The notes under the pieces are model-generated. The model ran no database searches. It was given only the letters and a program-made list of their open reading frames with translations, and was not told the origin of the DNA. Below are positions 1-12,372 of a DNA stretch of 64,000 nt, piece by piece. This DNA comes from Haliclystus octoradiatus (Eukaryota; Cnidaria; Staurozoa; Stauromedusae; Haliclystidae). Location of the stretch: assembly GCA_916610825.1 (NCBI GenBank), contig OU744449.1, forward strand, positions 9,134,243 to 9,198,242, read 5' to 3'. The translations under genes and the position numbers were made by a program. The stretch's first letter is position 1. Every line of letters begins with the position of its first letter.

Positions 1-228
1 TTAACAATCAGTCAAAGTCGTTTGTGCGAAAATGTTCTTTTCTTATTTCGGAACAAATCATGCAACCTTAACTCGAGCATATAATAAATTGTGATTTCAA
101 AAGCGACCGGTTCGTTGATGAATGTCACATAAATTAATGATAACACTGTTGCCTTTTGAACAAAATAATCTAATCTTGATAGCTTTTAGTCGTTGCCGCC
201 TTTCTGTCTTTCTTAAACCCGTGAAAAA

Positions 229-690
229 AAAATGAGTTCATGAACGTAAAATTGCCCAAAATTTCATGAACTGTTTGCGTGAATGCTTATGAACCAACAA
301 AAAATGTTCATGAACTGTTTGCGTGAATTCTTATGAACCCACAAGAAATGTTCATGAACTGTTTGCGTGAATTCTTATGAACCCACAACAAATGTTCATG
401 AACTGTTTGCGTGAATGCTTATAAACCCACAAAAAATGTTTATGAACTGCTTGCATGAATGCTTATGAACCCACAAAAAATGTTTATGAACTGTTTGCAT
501 GAATGCTTATGAACCCACAATAAATGTTTATGAACTGTTTGCATGAATGCTTAATTGCTTATGGACCCACAAAAATGTTCATGAACTGTTTGCGCGAATG
601 CTCATGAACCCCAAAAAATGTTAATGAACTGTTTTCATGAATGCTTATGAAACCTCAAAAAATGTCCATGAACTGTTCATGAACTTGTGG
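229..690. repeat. Minisatellite, ~45 bp unit, about 9 copies
   Basis: About nine imperfect tandem copies of a unit of roughly 45 bp. Each contains a variant of TTCATGAACTGTTTGCGTG followed by a TTATGAACCCACAAAAA-like half. Copies differ by single substitutions (TTCATG/TTTATG/TTAATG) and a few small indels. TTCATGAA is a palindrome, so each unit carries a near-symmetric core. No coding frame is supported. It lies downstream of the POLI stop codon. Short related TTCATGAAC runs recur near 4995-5080 and 31930-32165. Confidence 0.9.
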
Positions 691-1131
691 ACTTTTTTCG
701 CAGGGGAGTTATAAGAAAGAGAATTTCTCTTGTGTTCTTGTCCCCATTTTATCAGCAAATGGAATGTAATACTATGATGATTGAAAAATTGCTTTACCAC
801 CATTAACAAAGGGATGAAAGACAAGAACATACAATCCATTCCCAAAACTCATGAATATATGATACATAAATGTGCCTGAAAACATAATTGCACTGCTAGA
901 TAAATTTTTACAATTATAAGATGGAAACAACATTCTCAATTTAAATTTTCTTATTTCCCATATATCAAGGCAGTACAATAATTTAAATAAATGACTCTGA
1001 ACAATAAGATTGAACCAAGGTAACCTGAAACGTATAACATTTTATTGTGCGTGTTATTCTGTAGCTATATCTTTATACTGAAAAACGTCAGATAAAATAG
1101 TTAAATATTTTCAATGTGCATAAATTATAGA

Positions 1132-4100
1132 CTAGTTTGGTTTAAAATAATTCGTGATAGCTCTATTTTTTGCATCTTTTTTATTAGTTTTTCGTTTGTT
1201 ATTCATGTTGGGTGATTTTTCTGAGTGTATGTTATGACTATTTTGAGTAGGTCTTCCCCATGACATAATTAACTCTTGTTGAATTTCTGGAGGTAAATTT
1301 TGAAACACATTTTTATCAATGTCTTCTGGCATATCACTCTTAGACATGTAAACATTGTTCAGAGTTTTAGAACGGTTTAGATTCCTAGATTGTTCTTCAG
1401 ACGTCGGTTTTGGGGTATCATTGGTATTAGTTTGTTTTATTGCCAGCGAACCTCTTCCAGCAAGATCAATTACCCAACTATGTTTTGTATGAGTATCAAA
1501 AGCTTCAGATTGAGGCAGCGGGTAAGGTTGAGTTTTTACAGATGTGTCCTTAGAGGTTCCAGGTAAGGAAGTAGTTATACTAGTACTACTTTGTAAAGTT
1601 GAAGCGTGGCAATGGGTAATTGAAGGTAACTGATGACTTACTGGTATTGATGTAGAGTTTATTATATTTAAACATTGTGACTCTTTTGAACATCCTGGTA
1701 GTGGAATAGAATCTTTGTTTTTTGCGATAGTTTTGGAAGTTTCCGGGGTGGATAATTGATTATTTGATGATTCTTTATTGAAATCCATTACAGTTTTATC
1801 TTTAAAATAAGAAGAAGCATCCGTCTTTTTTTCTGCATCATGGTCAATATTAGCAAAGGCAATATTCAATAAGGCCAAATTGAAAGGTTTATTAACATTC
1901 AGCATTTTTTTAAGTAAACTTATCAGCTGAGCTAATAAGCACTTCATTATTCCATTTCGTTTTGTATGAGATTTAAGATCATTGTTAACTAATAAATTCA
2001 TTTGCCTACTTTCTCGTTTTTGTGTTTTACCCTCGATTCTTTTACGTATGGATAAACGAAGTGTTTTAGGATACCCAGATAACTTTACAATCCGATCGAT
2101 TAATTGAGATAATAAAGCATCCAAAGCAGATTGAACTTTTTCAATGGTATCCACAGTCTTATAGGTGTCCTCTTCACTTATTGATTTTGATTCACCACTA
2201 TTTTCAACAATTCGTAAATCAATACCACGTGATGCATTCCATAGGAAATCACCATGACGATTGCCATACCATCGACTTAATACATGTTGTTCAACTTTAA
2301 CTAGATCAGCTATTGTGTTGATACCACGTGATACAAGTGTCTCCTGGCAACGACTCCCAATTCCTAAAACCATAAAAGCCATTGGAATATCGTTCATACC
2401 AGAAGTAGGCTCTGTAGTTTTAATTCATCATCCCTTTCTGCAATCTCAATAATTGCTTATAAAGATGTCTCCGTTGTAAAAATGATTGATTTTGAAGTAG
2501 ACGAGATTGATTACTTAACCGTTTTAATCTGATCTGATAAGTAATGATGCAGATATTGAAACGTTTATTCTGCTGCGCGTCTATCTTAGTTAACCCCTGA
2601 GTCAATCAATCATATAGATCTTATTGGTTAATGTTATAGGTCTACATGCTTCACTATATCGAACTCAGATTCAATTGCGTTATGGAATATGGACATCGAT
2701 ATAGCGAACTGCTATTAGGGACCACCCATAAAGTATTTATTCAGTTAAAGGGTAGGGGGTCATCCCAACAGCGCACAGCTGTGTACAGGGGGGAGGCGGT
2801 GACAATAAAAAAGTATATACTATGTACGCATCTTGACAGTCTCTGTAGCACAATTTGAAATATTATATTGCTATCACATATCAGTTTAATGACGATTAAA
2901 TCGATTTTTATTAGAGAAACATTGAACCATAAATTTGTTATTATTCACAAAAATGCGCTGCTTTACAAAAGGTTGCACTTATATACTTTCCAAAAGAAAA
3001 ATACAAAAGTTGTAAAATGCGCAGGGGGTGCAAAACTGTCAGTACCTATGCAGAAGAGGGATAGTCTAAAAGCGTACAGATGCGCGCAGGGCTAAGGGGG
3101 TTTCAAACATTGGAACATTTATTGAGTATGTACTTAATGATTATATCAAGAACTGTGAATTAAAGACAATTAAAGCTTACCTGGTACTTTTGTAAATGAT
3201 TGATGTTGCATGTATAATTCTGCTTGTTCTGGAAATATCGTTGTTTGTTGATTAGGTTTGTGTGTAGTTCCAACCATTTTGGCAAGTAGCATATTATGGG
3301 CAATACCACCGCATGATGTCAGACCAATTTCTTCAAACAGTAACGATCTCATTTCTAATGCAATCTTGGCTGCAATGGCAAGACGATTGTGACAACCACA
3401 TGCACATAGATTCTCGTAATTTTCTGCAATAATATCTTTGATTTCCTATGAATGGTTAGAGCAATTGATTGACTTGAATATCTTCCATTAAAATATGAAT
3501 CATCAACAATGCTTTACAATCAGTCTCTCTTAAATCATTAAAGGCGTAAAATTGACCAGTGGCCTTTGACTCAGTATTCGGGTAATGGTGCATGATGCAC
3601 ACCATATTCATACTAGATGCACACTACTTGTGGCTTGAAAAACGGCCCTCACTTTTCAACTTTAAGCTTGGCAAGGCGATGGTCAATTTTATGTCATGTT
3701 TTATAATGTCGCAATTAGGCCATGATATGGAAAACTGAGGAATGTGTTGTTGGCATTAGGCTGGACACATTAACAGATTGGTTTTAAAATGGAAAACTCT
3801 TTCTATAAACAGTTTTCATTTTGATGTTGAATTTGTAACATATATGGTAGCCCTTTTCGAACAACTATATGGTCTAGAATGCTTATTAAAGTTATTAGCC
3901 TACAACAATAATCATCAAATCTTTCATATATCTTTGCACACGTCATAGCTTAGATACTATAGCCTGATTCAAAGTATGCCTGATTTGGACACAACAAATA
4001 CAATACTGATTAGCATATTATCATGGTAGGCTATATAAAATGATACAGTAGAACTTGTTTAGGCTTAATATTCCCCCTCTGGTACGGTTTGAAAAGTGGG

Positions 4101-4824
4101 ACATTAACCAAGGTGGGATGTTAAGCGAAGTACAATTATCAGAGTTGCTATGGAAAATGGCAATTAGAAATCAGTATATGTCGGGATATTAAGCACTATA
4201 GTGCTTTTATTTGTTCCACACTCTTGTACAATATATGACAAAGAAATTGCATACTTACATTGAGTTCATTGTCAACGCTTTCAACTGCAATGACATGACC
4301 TGGAAACTTGATGTCATAATTCCTTGTCTTATTTTCAATTGCTAATTTTTTTTCAACCAAAGAAGTAACATCAATAAAGTTTTCATCCATTCCAAGTTTT
4401 TCTACTTTATCAGAAAATCGATGCCATAACTCAGAAACTCTGTTCGAGTAAGAACGATATTTATCAAGACATTCACCATTGACAATGAAAAGATTTGGAC
4501 AACATTGTTTTGCAGTAGTAACAGAACTAAGTTTAGTGACACCCATTTCACGTGCTTTATAATTTGCAGTGACAATACAATGTTTCTGTCTAACACCAAG
4601 AGGAACGTTTCTCAATTCAGGACGTTCAATCATTTCCACTTGAGCATAGAAACAATCCATATCAATGTGTATAATACATTTGTCATGTTTACAGTCTTTT
4701 ACTTTGACAGAAGGATTTTTATTTACTGATAAAATCAGTTTGCTTTGCTTGGATGGGGAATAAATTGTTGAAGAGTTGAAGCCATCATCAAAAATATCAT
4801 TTTCTTGGTCAATTTCTATATCCT
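1132..4824 (-). CDS. DNA polymerase iota (Y-family), 3 exons, 5' end missing
   Basis: Y-family translesion polymerase expected to act in the nucleus at stalled forks. Exons read from the sequence, in coding order: 4824-4259, 3445-3181 and 2363-1132, all with GT-AG boundaries and matching phases (0, then 1). The first exon holds the catalytic start, with IHIDMDCFYAQVEM and the second acidic motif LGMDENFIDV. The second holds the palm end (SCGGIAHNMLLAKMVG). The third holds the helix-hairpin-helix region (VPG/IGSRC), the little finger (KRESRQ) and a long disordered tail. That tail carries one ubiquitin-binding motif (VFQNLPPEIQQEL) and ends in ITNYFKPN, which resembles a PCNA-interacting peptide. 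The order and motifs match vertebrate POLI better than POLK, POLH or REV1. The first exon opens with two bases of a split codon, so at least one upstream exon is missing; I could not place it. Confidence 0.9.
2364..3180 (-). other. POLI last intron with repeat-like DNA
   Basis: Intron between the last two POLI exons, with a GTAAGC donor and TTTTAG acceptor on the minus strand. It includes a GC-richer patch near 2695-2800 starting GGGACCACCCATAAAGTA, a phrase that recurs in variant form at 59527 and looks like the edge of a dispersed repeat. Open frames here are short and look non-coding. Confidence 0.5.
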
Positions 4825-6620
4825 CTGAAATATATAAAATTATAGGAGTTCAAAAACAGATAATATGATCTGTAGAAATAAATGATTGGTTCTGTCTGAT
4901 AATAAAATTCATGATTGTTTGCATTAGAGCAAAAGCTAAATTTGTTTAGGTACTACAAAGGAACATGACATTTCGAGCTAAGGGACTTTTTGGAAAGTTC
5001 ATGAAAAGATCATGGATTGCTCATAATAGTTCATGAACTGTTCATGGACTTTCAGGCAAATTCACATTCATGAACTTGGAAAAAAGTTTTGGTTTCAATG
5101 ATGTTGAAATCTTGTTCCTAAATATGAAAATTCAATGGAAACGAAATAAACATCATGAATTCATATTGGGATCTACGATTTGATGTCATCAAACTTTATT
5201 CAAACAGTATTTTATTATTGACTATTTTCAGTAGTTTATGTCTTCATTCTGAACTGCAATGTTTTGATGGCAAATTTTTTTATTTAGAAATTTTAATATA
5301 CAACATGAAAAAGCTGCTTCTTAAAATTTCACGGCTCAATTACCAACTCAATGAAAAATAATGACGTAGATAAAAAGCCGTAGACCTAAGGCTCCATTGT
5401 TAATTAAAATAGATCTATACTTTTCAGAAAGAGTAGCCTAAGCCCATGTGCTATGTCTAATAGGCATCTAGACCAAAGTGTGACACTTGCGAATATGAAA
5501 TGTGAATCTCAGGTAGCCCATATCTAGTAGAATGAGTTTCAATGTGAATCTTATGCTGTGTGCAGGGAATATATCCCCCCTGCAATCTTCTTAAAGGGCA
5601 AACATTTTGGGTGGGAGCTACGTGTTTAGAATCTTACAAGTTCGTCTTTACATTGTAATTTTTTTTCGTATTGTTTCTGTGTCTGAAACCTGAAATTTAA
5701 AGTCACGATTGACATTGATCATTGAAATACACTAAGCATGTTTCAAAATTAAGTTGCGCTTGTAGCGGGAAATGCCGCCTATCAATGCTCTTAAATTTGG
5801 TAGACAATTGACTTGCCCAAGTCTCACTTTACTTTTACGATTTTGATATGTTGGTAAGTGAGACTTGTGTCCTTTGGCAATTCTATTGTTTTAGAAAACA
5901 AAGAAACCGCCAACAAAATCTCGTCGATGACGTTGTTTATCTGAGTATTCCAGGGTGTCATACAGTCAACACTGAACGAATCGTAAAATATATAAGAGCC
6001 TGAAATTTTAAAAGCTGCTAAAATGTTTGACAGATATGGTGGCTTGAGTCACTTACTGCATATATATATATTTCAGAGTATTGGAGCTAATTAAACTGGA
6101 AAACTGATTTTATTATTCTAACTTACTGATTCTGGGGAGTCATTGATGTAGCGAACGATCCTGTTAATACTGCAAACTTTTTGAGCGCTCGTCGGAGATC
6201 GAAATTCAGGTTGAAATATGATTCATTGTGGAAATGATAAACATTTCACTTGAAGGTTGCTATATTCTGAATAAATCTTTCCCTTGCTCTTGTACACGAC
6301 GTGGAACTGTTGGATTTTTCGATGGTAGCCCAAAGCATTCACAATGATACAATATTAAAAGATCTTGGAGGGTAAAAACATTTACAGATAATTTCGCCAT
6401 CTGTATTCTGAATGATGATGTTGAAATAAGTTTGTAATTTTTGACAAGCATCAGTTAATCGACTTGATTTAATAACCATAAGTTTCCATATAGATTTAAT
6501 TCATATTATTTTGGCTTGCATGTTGCATCTTTCATTAATTTACGAAATGTTGGACCCCATCTTTCCCCGTACATCAAATGCGTGATAATTTGTCAGAACA
6601 ATACGATCAAACAGAATGCC

Positions 6621-6708
6621 GTTGTGCAGAATCCTGCACAACGCTGTACGAAGGGAATAAGTCCCGCTTACCGCTCGTCAAAGTGCGGTATATCAAAGCG
6701 GGACTTAT
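6621..6708. repeat. Two adjacent hairpins
   Basis: The first is GTTGTGCAG-AATC-CTGCACAAC (6621-6642), a perfect 9 bp stem with a 4-nt loop. The second has a perfect 13 bp outer stem (6657-6669 with 6696-6708, ATAAGTCCCGCTT) and an inner 5 bp stem (ACCGC/GCGGT) separated by a 6-nt bulge. Nothing in the flanks identifies a gene. It could be a small MITE core or a structured RNA. Confidence 0.6.
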
Positions 6709-8284
6709 AGATCAGTCAAGGTAGACAACTATATCTTCCTAAAATGTCTAAATATCATCCATGCATCTTTGTGCGTTGCAATGCAGCTATGAATGACTCT
6801 AGTCCTGCCAAACGCTATGCATCATAATTTAGTATACGGAGTGGATAAATCTACGGCAGGAAGTTCTTTGTTCCTTTGTTTTGAAAGTTCATTACAAAAA
6901 CGGATTCTATTTTCAAGTCAGACACGAGATAATAATTATACTAAGTTGTAGGCTAATTACATAATCATATCGAAACTGTTTATATTTGTTTTTAATCTTA
7001 ATCTTAAATAATTTGTAAAATATTTCATAGCACCGTAGATTGGATTCAATTGACTGTTTGGAATAAATATTTATAAGACAGAAACGATATTCAACATATC
7101 TATGCATTAATCCTTTTATTCTCATTTTTATATGGTTTGATTTATCAAAGCTTTTCAGCGATGCGACCCAGCGTTTTCAATATTTTATTGTCGTAACATT
7201 TATTTAATACATAACATAGAAGGTTTCAGAGAATAATTATGTAGCCTAAAAATATTTCAAAACATTTTTACTTTGGTAATTGGTAATAATATGGGATAAT
7301 TACTTACTAGTCATTTCTTTATCCTGTAACTGATGCTATATGCGGTCTACCAATTCTGATTTTGTCGTATAGGCCTACCAAAAGTCAAAACTCTGAACAA
7401 AACCGAAGCCGGGTTTGTCCGCTTTTCCTGTGAGTTTGGAAAAACGGTTTGGTGTGGCATCTAGTGTCGCAAATCCCTCATACAAAGTGTTTCCAATCTC
7501 TAGTACTTTGATTTTAAACTATTTTATATTCTATTACTAACTTGATGAACAGAATTGTTATTAACGTGATCGAGGAACAGGACCGTCCGTTGCCATTGCA
7601 TCTTGAACGAATGTGAGAGAAATGCAAACAACACAATACGCATGCGCAAAAGACGCACATAACATTATCTCTAGTAGGCCTACTTGATGACTCCACCTAC
7701 GTTATTATTATTATTATTATTTCTTCAACATTATTCTACAGTTCTCATCATACTCAGGATTCCGACTGCCAGAACATTACCCACTTTGCTTTGATTAAAT
7801 AACCAATAATTATAATAGAAATAATTTGATCAAAGGTCAATTTCAATCAAGATTTAAGTGCGCATGCTCGGTAAACTTCCGTAGCTTTATCCTTGTCCTT
7901 TAATATATGATAAAATGTTTCTAAATTGCAGTATTTGCAGAAAAGGAAGTTTTAAAGGAACTGAGAAAAACAAGTAGGCCTACTATTTCTACCTGAATTA
8001 GAAATTAGTTGGATGAGAAGGCCTAGCAAAGCAATCTAGCAAATGACAAATATATTACCAAATATTGAACTTGAATCTTTTCCTAAATGATCTAAATCTT
8101 CATATCTCCTCTTTTTATTCATGCTTGCTTGCATAATTTACAAATAGATGATATAGAGAGATGTTGAAACAATTTTCCATAGAATTGCAAGCGTATAATT
8201 TCCACATGTGTTGATACAAATATGTAAGGCTAAGAGCCAAAACTAAAAATGAATATGCAAAATACAAGTGCAAAGCGGGAGTGC

Positions 8285-8356
8285 CTAAAACCCAGACCCA
8301 GACCCAGACTCAGACCCAGACCAGAGGCCTAAAACCCAGACTCAGACTCAGACCGG
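8285..8356. repeat. Imperfect CCCAGA/CTCAGA hexamer repeat
   Basis: A short tandem array of CCCAGA and CTCAGA hexamers in two blocks separated by AGGCCTAAAA. It is a simple repeat with no associated coding frame. Confidence 0.75.
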
Positions 8357-8974
8357 ATTGATTTTAAAGTCTACTTTTCGTAGTGTAAACAGGAGAATCG
8401 TTTCTTAAATTTGACTCAAATCGATAGAGAAACATTATATTATCATTTGTTGGTAAAATTTCTGGTGATTAACGCAACAGGTTGATAGCAATGCAGTTCG
8501 GATTTCGGTCGATAAAAATGGATTAAACACAAACCAGCCGAATTTCTTCATTCCCAACGTCCATACGAACATTCGCAACGTCTCATACGAACATTCGACT
8601 TCAGATGAAAAGACCAATTAGGAAGGAAATAACGCCAGAATCAGACTTTCTTTTGGACTTATAGCAAATTAACAACATTAATGATGAAGAACTAAAGAAA
8701 ATGAAAGCTTGGCTGTGATTATATACGAAGGACTTTTACAAAACAAACCTATCATAATCATCTACGATCGCCGCGATTTTGAATGTTTGTTTGGAACGCT
8801 GTGAATATGCGTATGGAAAAAAGGAACCTATATATTCGTTTAACTCAGGTATTATGAGTTGTTGTTGCCTAGTATTTTAAAGTAGTCAAAGATTGGGTCT
8901 ACTCATGGCATTTCATGTTTTCGTTTGGTCGCCATTTTTGGAACTTTAACCCGACCCAGCGTCCGGTCTGAGAT

Positions 8975-9435
8975 TTGTTATCTTTATTGATTTAATGAAC
9001 TACAGATCGAATAAAGGCAATTTAGCGTTTTGAAACTATTCATTTTGTTCTGTTCTCCTCATTCTAAATGTTGTGTTCTTGCCAATAATCCACTAAAGTC
9101 TGATATATGCCATTTTATTTTGGTCTGGGTTTTCATCGACAATGACGTCGCCGCGTTTTGGATGTTCGTATGAGTCGCTGTCAACTTTATCCCGATCCAA
9201 CGTCCTGTTTGAGATTTCCAAAGTCTGATATCTACCATTTTGTTTTGGTCTAGGTTTTCATCGACAATGACGTCACCGCGTTTTGAATATTCGTTTGAGT
9301 CGCTATGAATTTTAACGTCCTGTCTGAGAATTGTTACCTTTATTAATTTAAGGAACTAGAGGTCGAATAAAGGCAATTTTGTGTTCTGAAACTATTCTTT
9401 TTGTTCTGTTCTTTGCATTCTCAGTGTTGTGTTTT
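8975..9435 (+). promoter_or_regulatory. Duplicated block with CRE-like sites upstream of JAZF1
   Basis: Two sequence modules each occur twice. One, with AATGACGTCRCCGCGTTTTG, lies at about 9094-9180 and 9215-9305. The other, with GAATAAAGGCAATTT, lies at about 8975-9085 and 9328-9435. Each copy of the first module contains a cAMP-response-element-like palindrome: TGACGTCG at 9143-9150 and the perfect TGACGTCA at 9268-9275. The JAZF1 start codon is about 300 bp downstream, so a role in its promoter is plausible but inferred from position only. Confidence 0.45.
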
Positions 9436-9570
9436 TATCAATAGCGGCATCAATCGAGAAATCAACAAGTTGGCGCTTCTGTTGTACAAGCCTCGCCTAC
9501 TTTTTCTTTCTATATAGTAGCCTCGATTTATTCACAATCCCTTCCACTTGCCTCGTATGAGGTAACTGTA

Positions 9571-10356
9571 ATGGCTGCCTTCTACAAATACATTTGCCAC
9601 TGGCAAAACTGTGGAAAACGCTGTGTTACATTATTCGATCTAATTGATCATATTGAATTACTACATATTGAGAAAGATCCGTTAATACTTGAGAAACAAG
9701 AAGCTTCACAGCCCACACATATTGCTTTAAGTTATATAAATTGCTTCTTCCCAGAAACTAATCGTAGCGGTGGAATCGCAAGAAAATCAAATCATGAAAA
9801 CGGATCAGATCGAAAACAATCAATCAGCGGTAATAGAGGTGGTAATTCAAGATCAATCAATGGTAATCTAATTGATGATGGACTTTATGATGAAGATGGA
9901 AGTATTAGTGATGCCGGAAGTGACGATTCATGGTCTACGACAGCATCCCATGATGCATTAGCTGAGAATTACTTAAATAGATTGGGTATGAATACTGGAA
10001 GTGGTAATGTGATACCAGCTGATGGTGATGATACTAAAAAGAGATTTGTATGTCCAATACCTGGATGCGGTAAAAGGTATAAAAACGTTAACGGTATTAA
10101 ATATCATACCAAACATGGCCATCGTAAAGGAGGCGAAGAAGTAAAGAAAAGTTACAAATGCCACTGCGGTAAAAGCTATAAAAGTCAAAGTGGGCTACGT
10201 CATCACCAAAATACACAACATGGTAATAAAGCACAGACAGGCATTGCTAACAATAAACTATCAAATGCAGTTACACCTGTATCACTAATTGCAAATAATT
10301 CATCAGTTGCTCCTCCAGCTTTGTTTCCACAAGCCAATGGCTCCATTATCACATAA
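9571..10356 (+). CDS. JAZF1 zinc-finger protein, intronless
   Basis: A complete 261-residue frame. The N-terminus matches the JAZF1 family: an atypical C2H2 finger (C9, C14, H27, H32) followed by EKDPLILEKQEASQPTHIAL and SYINCFF. A serine- and glycine-rich linker leads to a second finger near residue 160 (CPIPGCGKRYKNVNGIKYH) and a third near residue 197 (CHCGKSYKSQSGLRHH), the order seen in vertebrate JAZF1 (243 residues in human). JAZF1 is a nuclear cofactor of orphan nuclear receptors and chromatin complexes. Here the whole protein lies in one exon, whereas the human gene has five. That means lineage intron loss or a retrocopy. No poly-A tract or duplication is obvious at its 3' end, so I favour a functional gene. 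The start is the first ATG of the conserved N-terminus. Confidence 0.92.
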   Translation: MAAFYKYICHWQNCGKRCVTLFDLIDHIELLHIEKDPLILEKQEASQPTHIALSYINCFFPETNRSGGIARKSNHENGSDRKQSISGNRGGNSRSINGNLIDDGLYDEDGSISDAGSDDSWSTTASHDALAENYLNRLGMNTGSGNVIPADGDDTKKRFVCPIPGCGKRYKNVNGIKYHTKHGHRKGGEEVKKSYKCHCGKSYKSQSGLRHHQNTQHGNKAQTGIANNKLSNAVTPVSLIANNSSVAPPALFPQANGSIIT

Positions 10357-12372
10357 TCATATATTTAATTACAGTATAAGCATTAGATTTTCAATCCAAC
10401 TATATAACATTCAGATCAAGCTTACAACTTCAATGAATGTTTGCAATTGACATCAACTGACATTCTGGTTTTTATAGTACATTACCTGGTTTGCAGTATA
10501 AATAATCACATAATGGATATAATTAACAACCACAAGCTGCTCTCTAAATTATATTGAAAAGTAAAATAAAATGTGATATCATCTAACAATGAAGACCCTC
10601 TATCCCCTGTCAACTTTTCACCCATTGTCGTCAATTGTGAACTCTTAATTACGTACATGTAATTTGTATGCTACTATAGTTCAATTGAATATAAAACAAT
10701 AATTATATCCACTGTTTCACTTTTGAGGGAACTTAATGTATAATTATTTGATATAATAATGTATTGTATATTTACACAGTAACGGATGGATTTTTTTTTG
10801 CTATATTGTCAACTCCTAAACTCAATGACATCAAAAAAGTAATTCTGATCAACATCAAATTTTGTTAAGAAGGCAACAGTTACCATATGCCTCATCAATG
10901 GAATATTTTTACTTCCCAATTTACACGATTAGGCTACGACTAGCAAATGTTTGTATTTTTAATTTTTTTATACATGTTTGAAGCTCAGGAGGATTAGCTG
11001 AGATGGCAGAGCAACCGAACTTCAGATCGGATCATATCTGATCGACTATGGTTCAAATTCGCCGAAGGTCAACTCAGCCTGGACTTTATCATGAAACATC
11101 AAATGAGTACCATCTGAGGATTGCAGATGAAATGGTCCAGAGGGAATTGCATTGTGAGTAGCTGCGTCGCATCGACAATCGAGACCTATCTGCTATGAAA
11201 TCTGTTGAAATTGATCTGCAGTGTCACGGCTGAGACCAGTAAAGAGCGTTTAAAATAGAGAAATAGAAATCATCCACTAGAAATAGAGAAGTGGTACGGG
11301 TGCCTTCGATAGGGCGACACCGTCTACATTACTTTTACTTGAAACTCAACTGCTGATGAAATTGACGTCCAATATGACAAGCAGTTTTCAAACAAGCAAA
11401 TCCAAATTGTTGCATGAGCTTTATGAAATTGTTGAATGTTTTTTTGTCAAACTGATTGTTTAAGAATTTAAGAATTCCAAAGCCTTTCTGGTTAAAGCAA
11501 TATACTACTGTGTAAAATACAAAATATTTGTGGGCTATAGACCACGGATTAGCTTCCATTTACATTGTGAATTGTGTTGATATGACGCTATACAGTCCTC
11601 ATTTACGGCTTACCCGTTCCATATAACATGAAATAAATACTGAACTAAGACAATTAGATGAAGTGAGACAAAATAAGCAACCAAACACAAAATGTTACTT
11701 CTCAAAAAGCAGAATTGATCTACTTTAAGGACACATGTCGCACAAATAAATGATTCAAGGATATGATATTATTTGGCCAGGTTTATTATTCTAATTTGAT
11801 TAAGCATTAAAGCAGATTCTTATGTACAATGTTAAAGTGTATATCCCGGGTATCGGGAGAGTGCTTTTTTAGAGTTCTAAAAAATTGTTGTTCTTGTGAC
11901 TTTGAAAACGTAGTCAAAGTGATGATTTTGTGTCTTACACTGTGATGATATCATATTCTTACAAATTACTATATGATAACGATATTACGATAACATATTA
12001 CTTTTGATATATTACATAGGCTACTTATTTTCTATTAGAGGGTTTACATCGCAGAAACATTTTGTGACCGTAAAAACTGCGAATCAATGAGAAATCTTAA
12101 TAGTCTGTTTCTATTTTAATGCGAAATAAGTAAAATGTTTAGTGAGTTTCTGGTGTAAACTTTGTTCCTAGCATTATAAATATGATGGGACACAAACATA
12201 ATCGTCACTTTAACTGCATTAATGGGGAAATGACAAACAAAAAAACCAGAACAACATGTACAAATAGAAAATGTGCTTCTATCTAAATAATTTGAATCTT
12301 CCAAAATCCCAGATATAGCATCAATCACAGTTTAGACATTGTCGATTGGTATTGCAGCGTCATTATCCACCA
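10357..12372. other. JAZF1 3' region and intergenic
   Basis: AT-rich DNA holding the presumed JAZF1 3' UTR and a tRNA-derived SINE copy (about 10988-11338). The rest contains no supported gene. The short minus-strand frame at 11335-11559 has no recognisable signature. Confidence 0.5.
10988..11338 (+). mobile_element. tRNA-derived SINE, nearly full length
   Basis: The head resembles a tRNA gene with an A box (TTAGCTGAGATGGCAGAGC) and a B box (GGTTCAAATTC). A body follows (CATCTGAGGATTG, GAGGGAATTGCATTGTGAG), then a tail with a hairpin ending GTGGTACGGGTGCC and a terminal GGGCGACACCGTC-TACATTACTT. Head-only and tail-only copies at 13140-13330, 14755-14930 and 55898-55978 show it is a dispersed family. 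It is not a working tRNA gene because the cloverleaf does not close. Confidence 0.75.

Larger units (their letters stand above)
4825..8960. other. Non-coding, upstream of POLI
   Basis: About 4 kb with no convincing gene. It should contain the missing POLI first exon and promoter, but I could not identify them. It holds a TTCATGAAC cluster (4995-5080), two adjacent hairpins (6621-6708), three TAGGCCTA octamers (about 7370, 7675, 7975) and a CCCAGA hexamer repeat near 8290. A pogo-like phrase (CAGTAGAACTTG) near 4045 lies in the neighbouring POLI intron. Open frames here are short and have no family signature. Confidence 0.5.

Noticed and set aside
229-690. CRISPR array
   Set aside because: Units are contiguous tandem repeats without unique spacers, in a eukaryotic genome.
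4045-4200. pogo/Tigger-like MITE
   Set aside because: Only one end (CAGTAGAACTTG) is suggestive; no inverted partner was found.
10995-11080. tRNA gene
   Set aside because: A and B boxes are present but the acceptor and anticodon stems do not pair, and the same sequence recurs with a SINE body.
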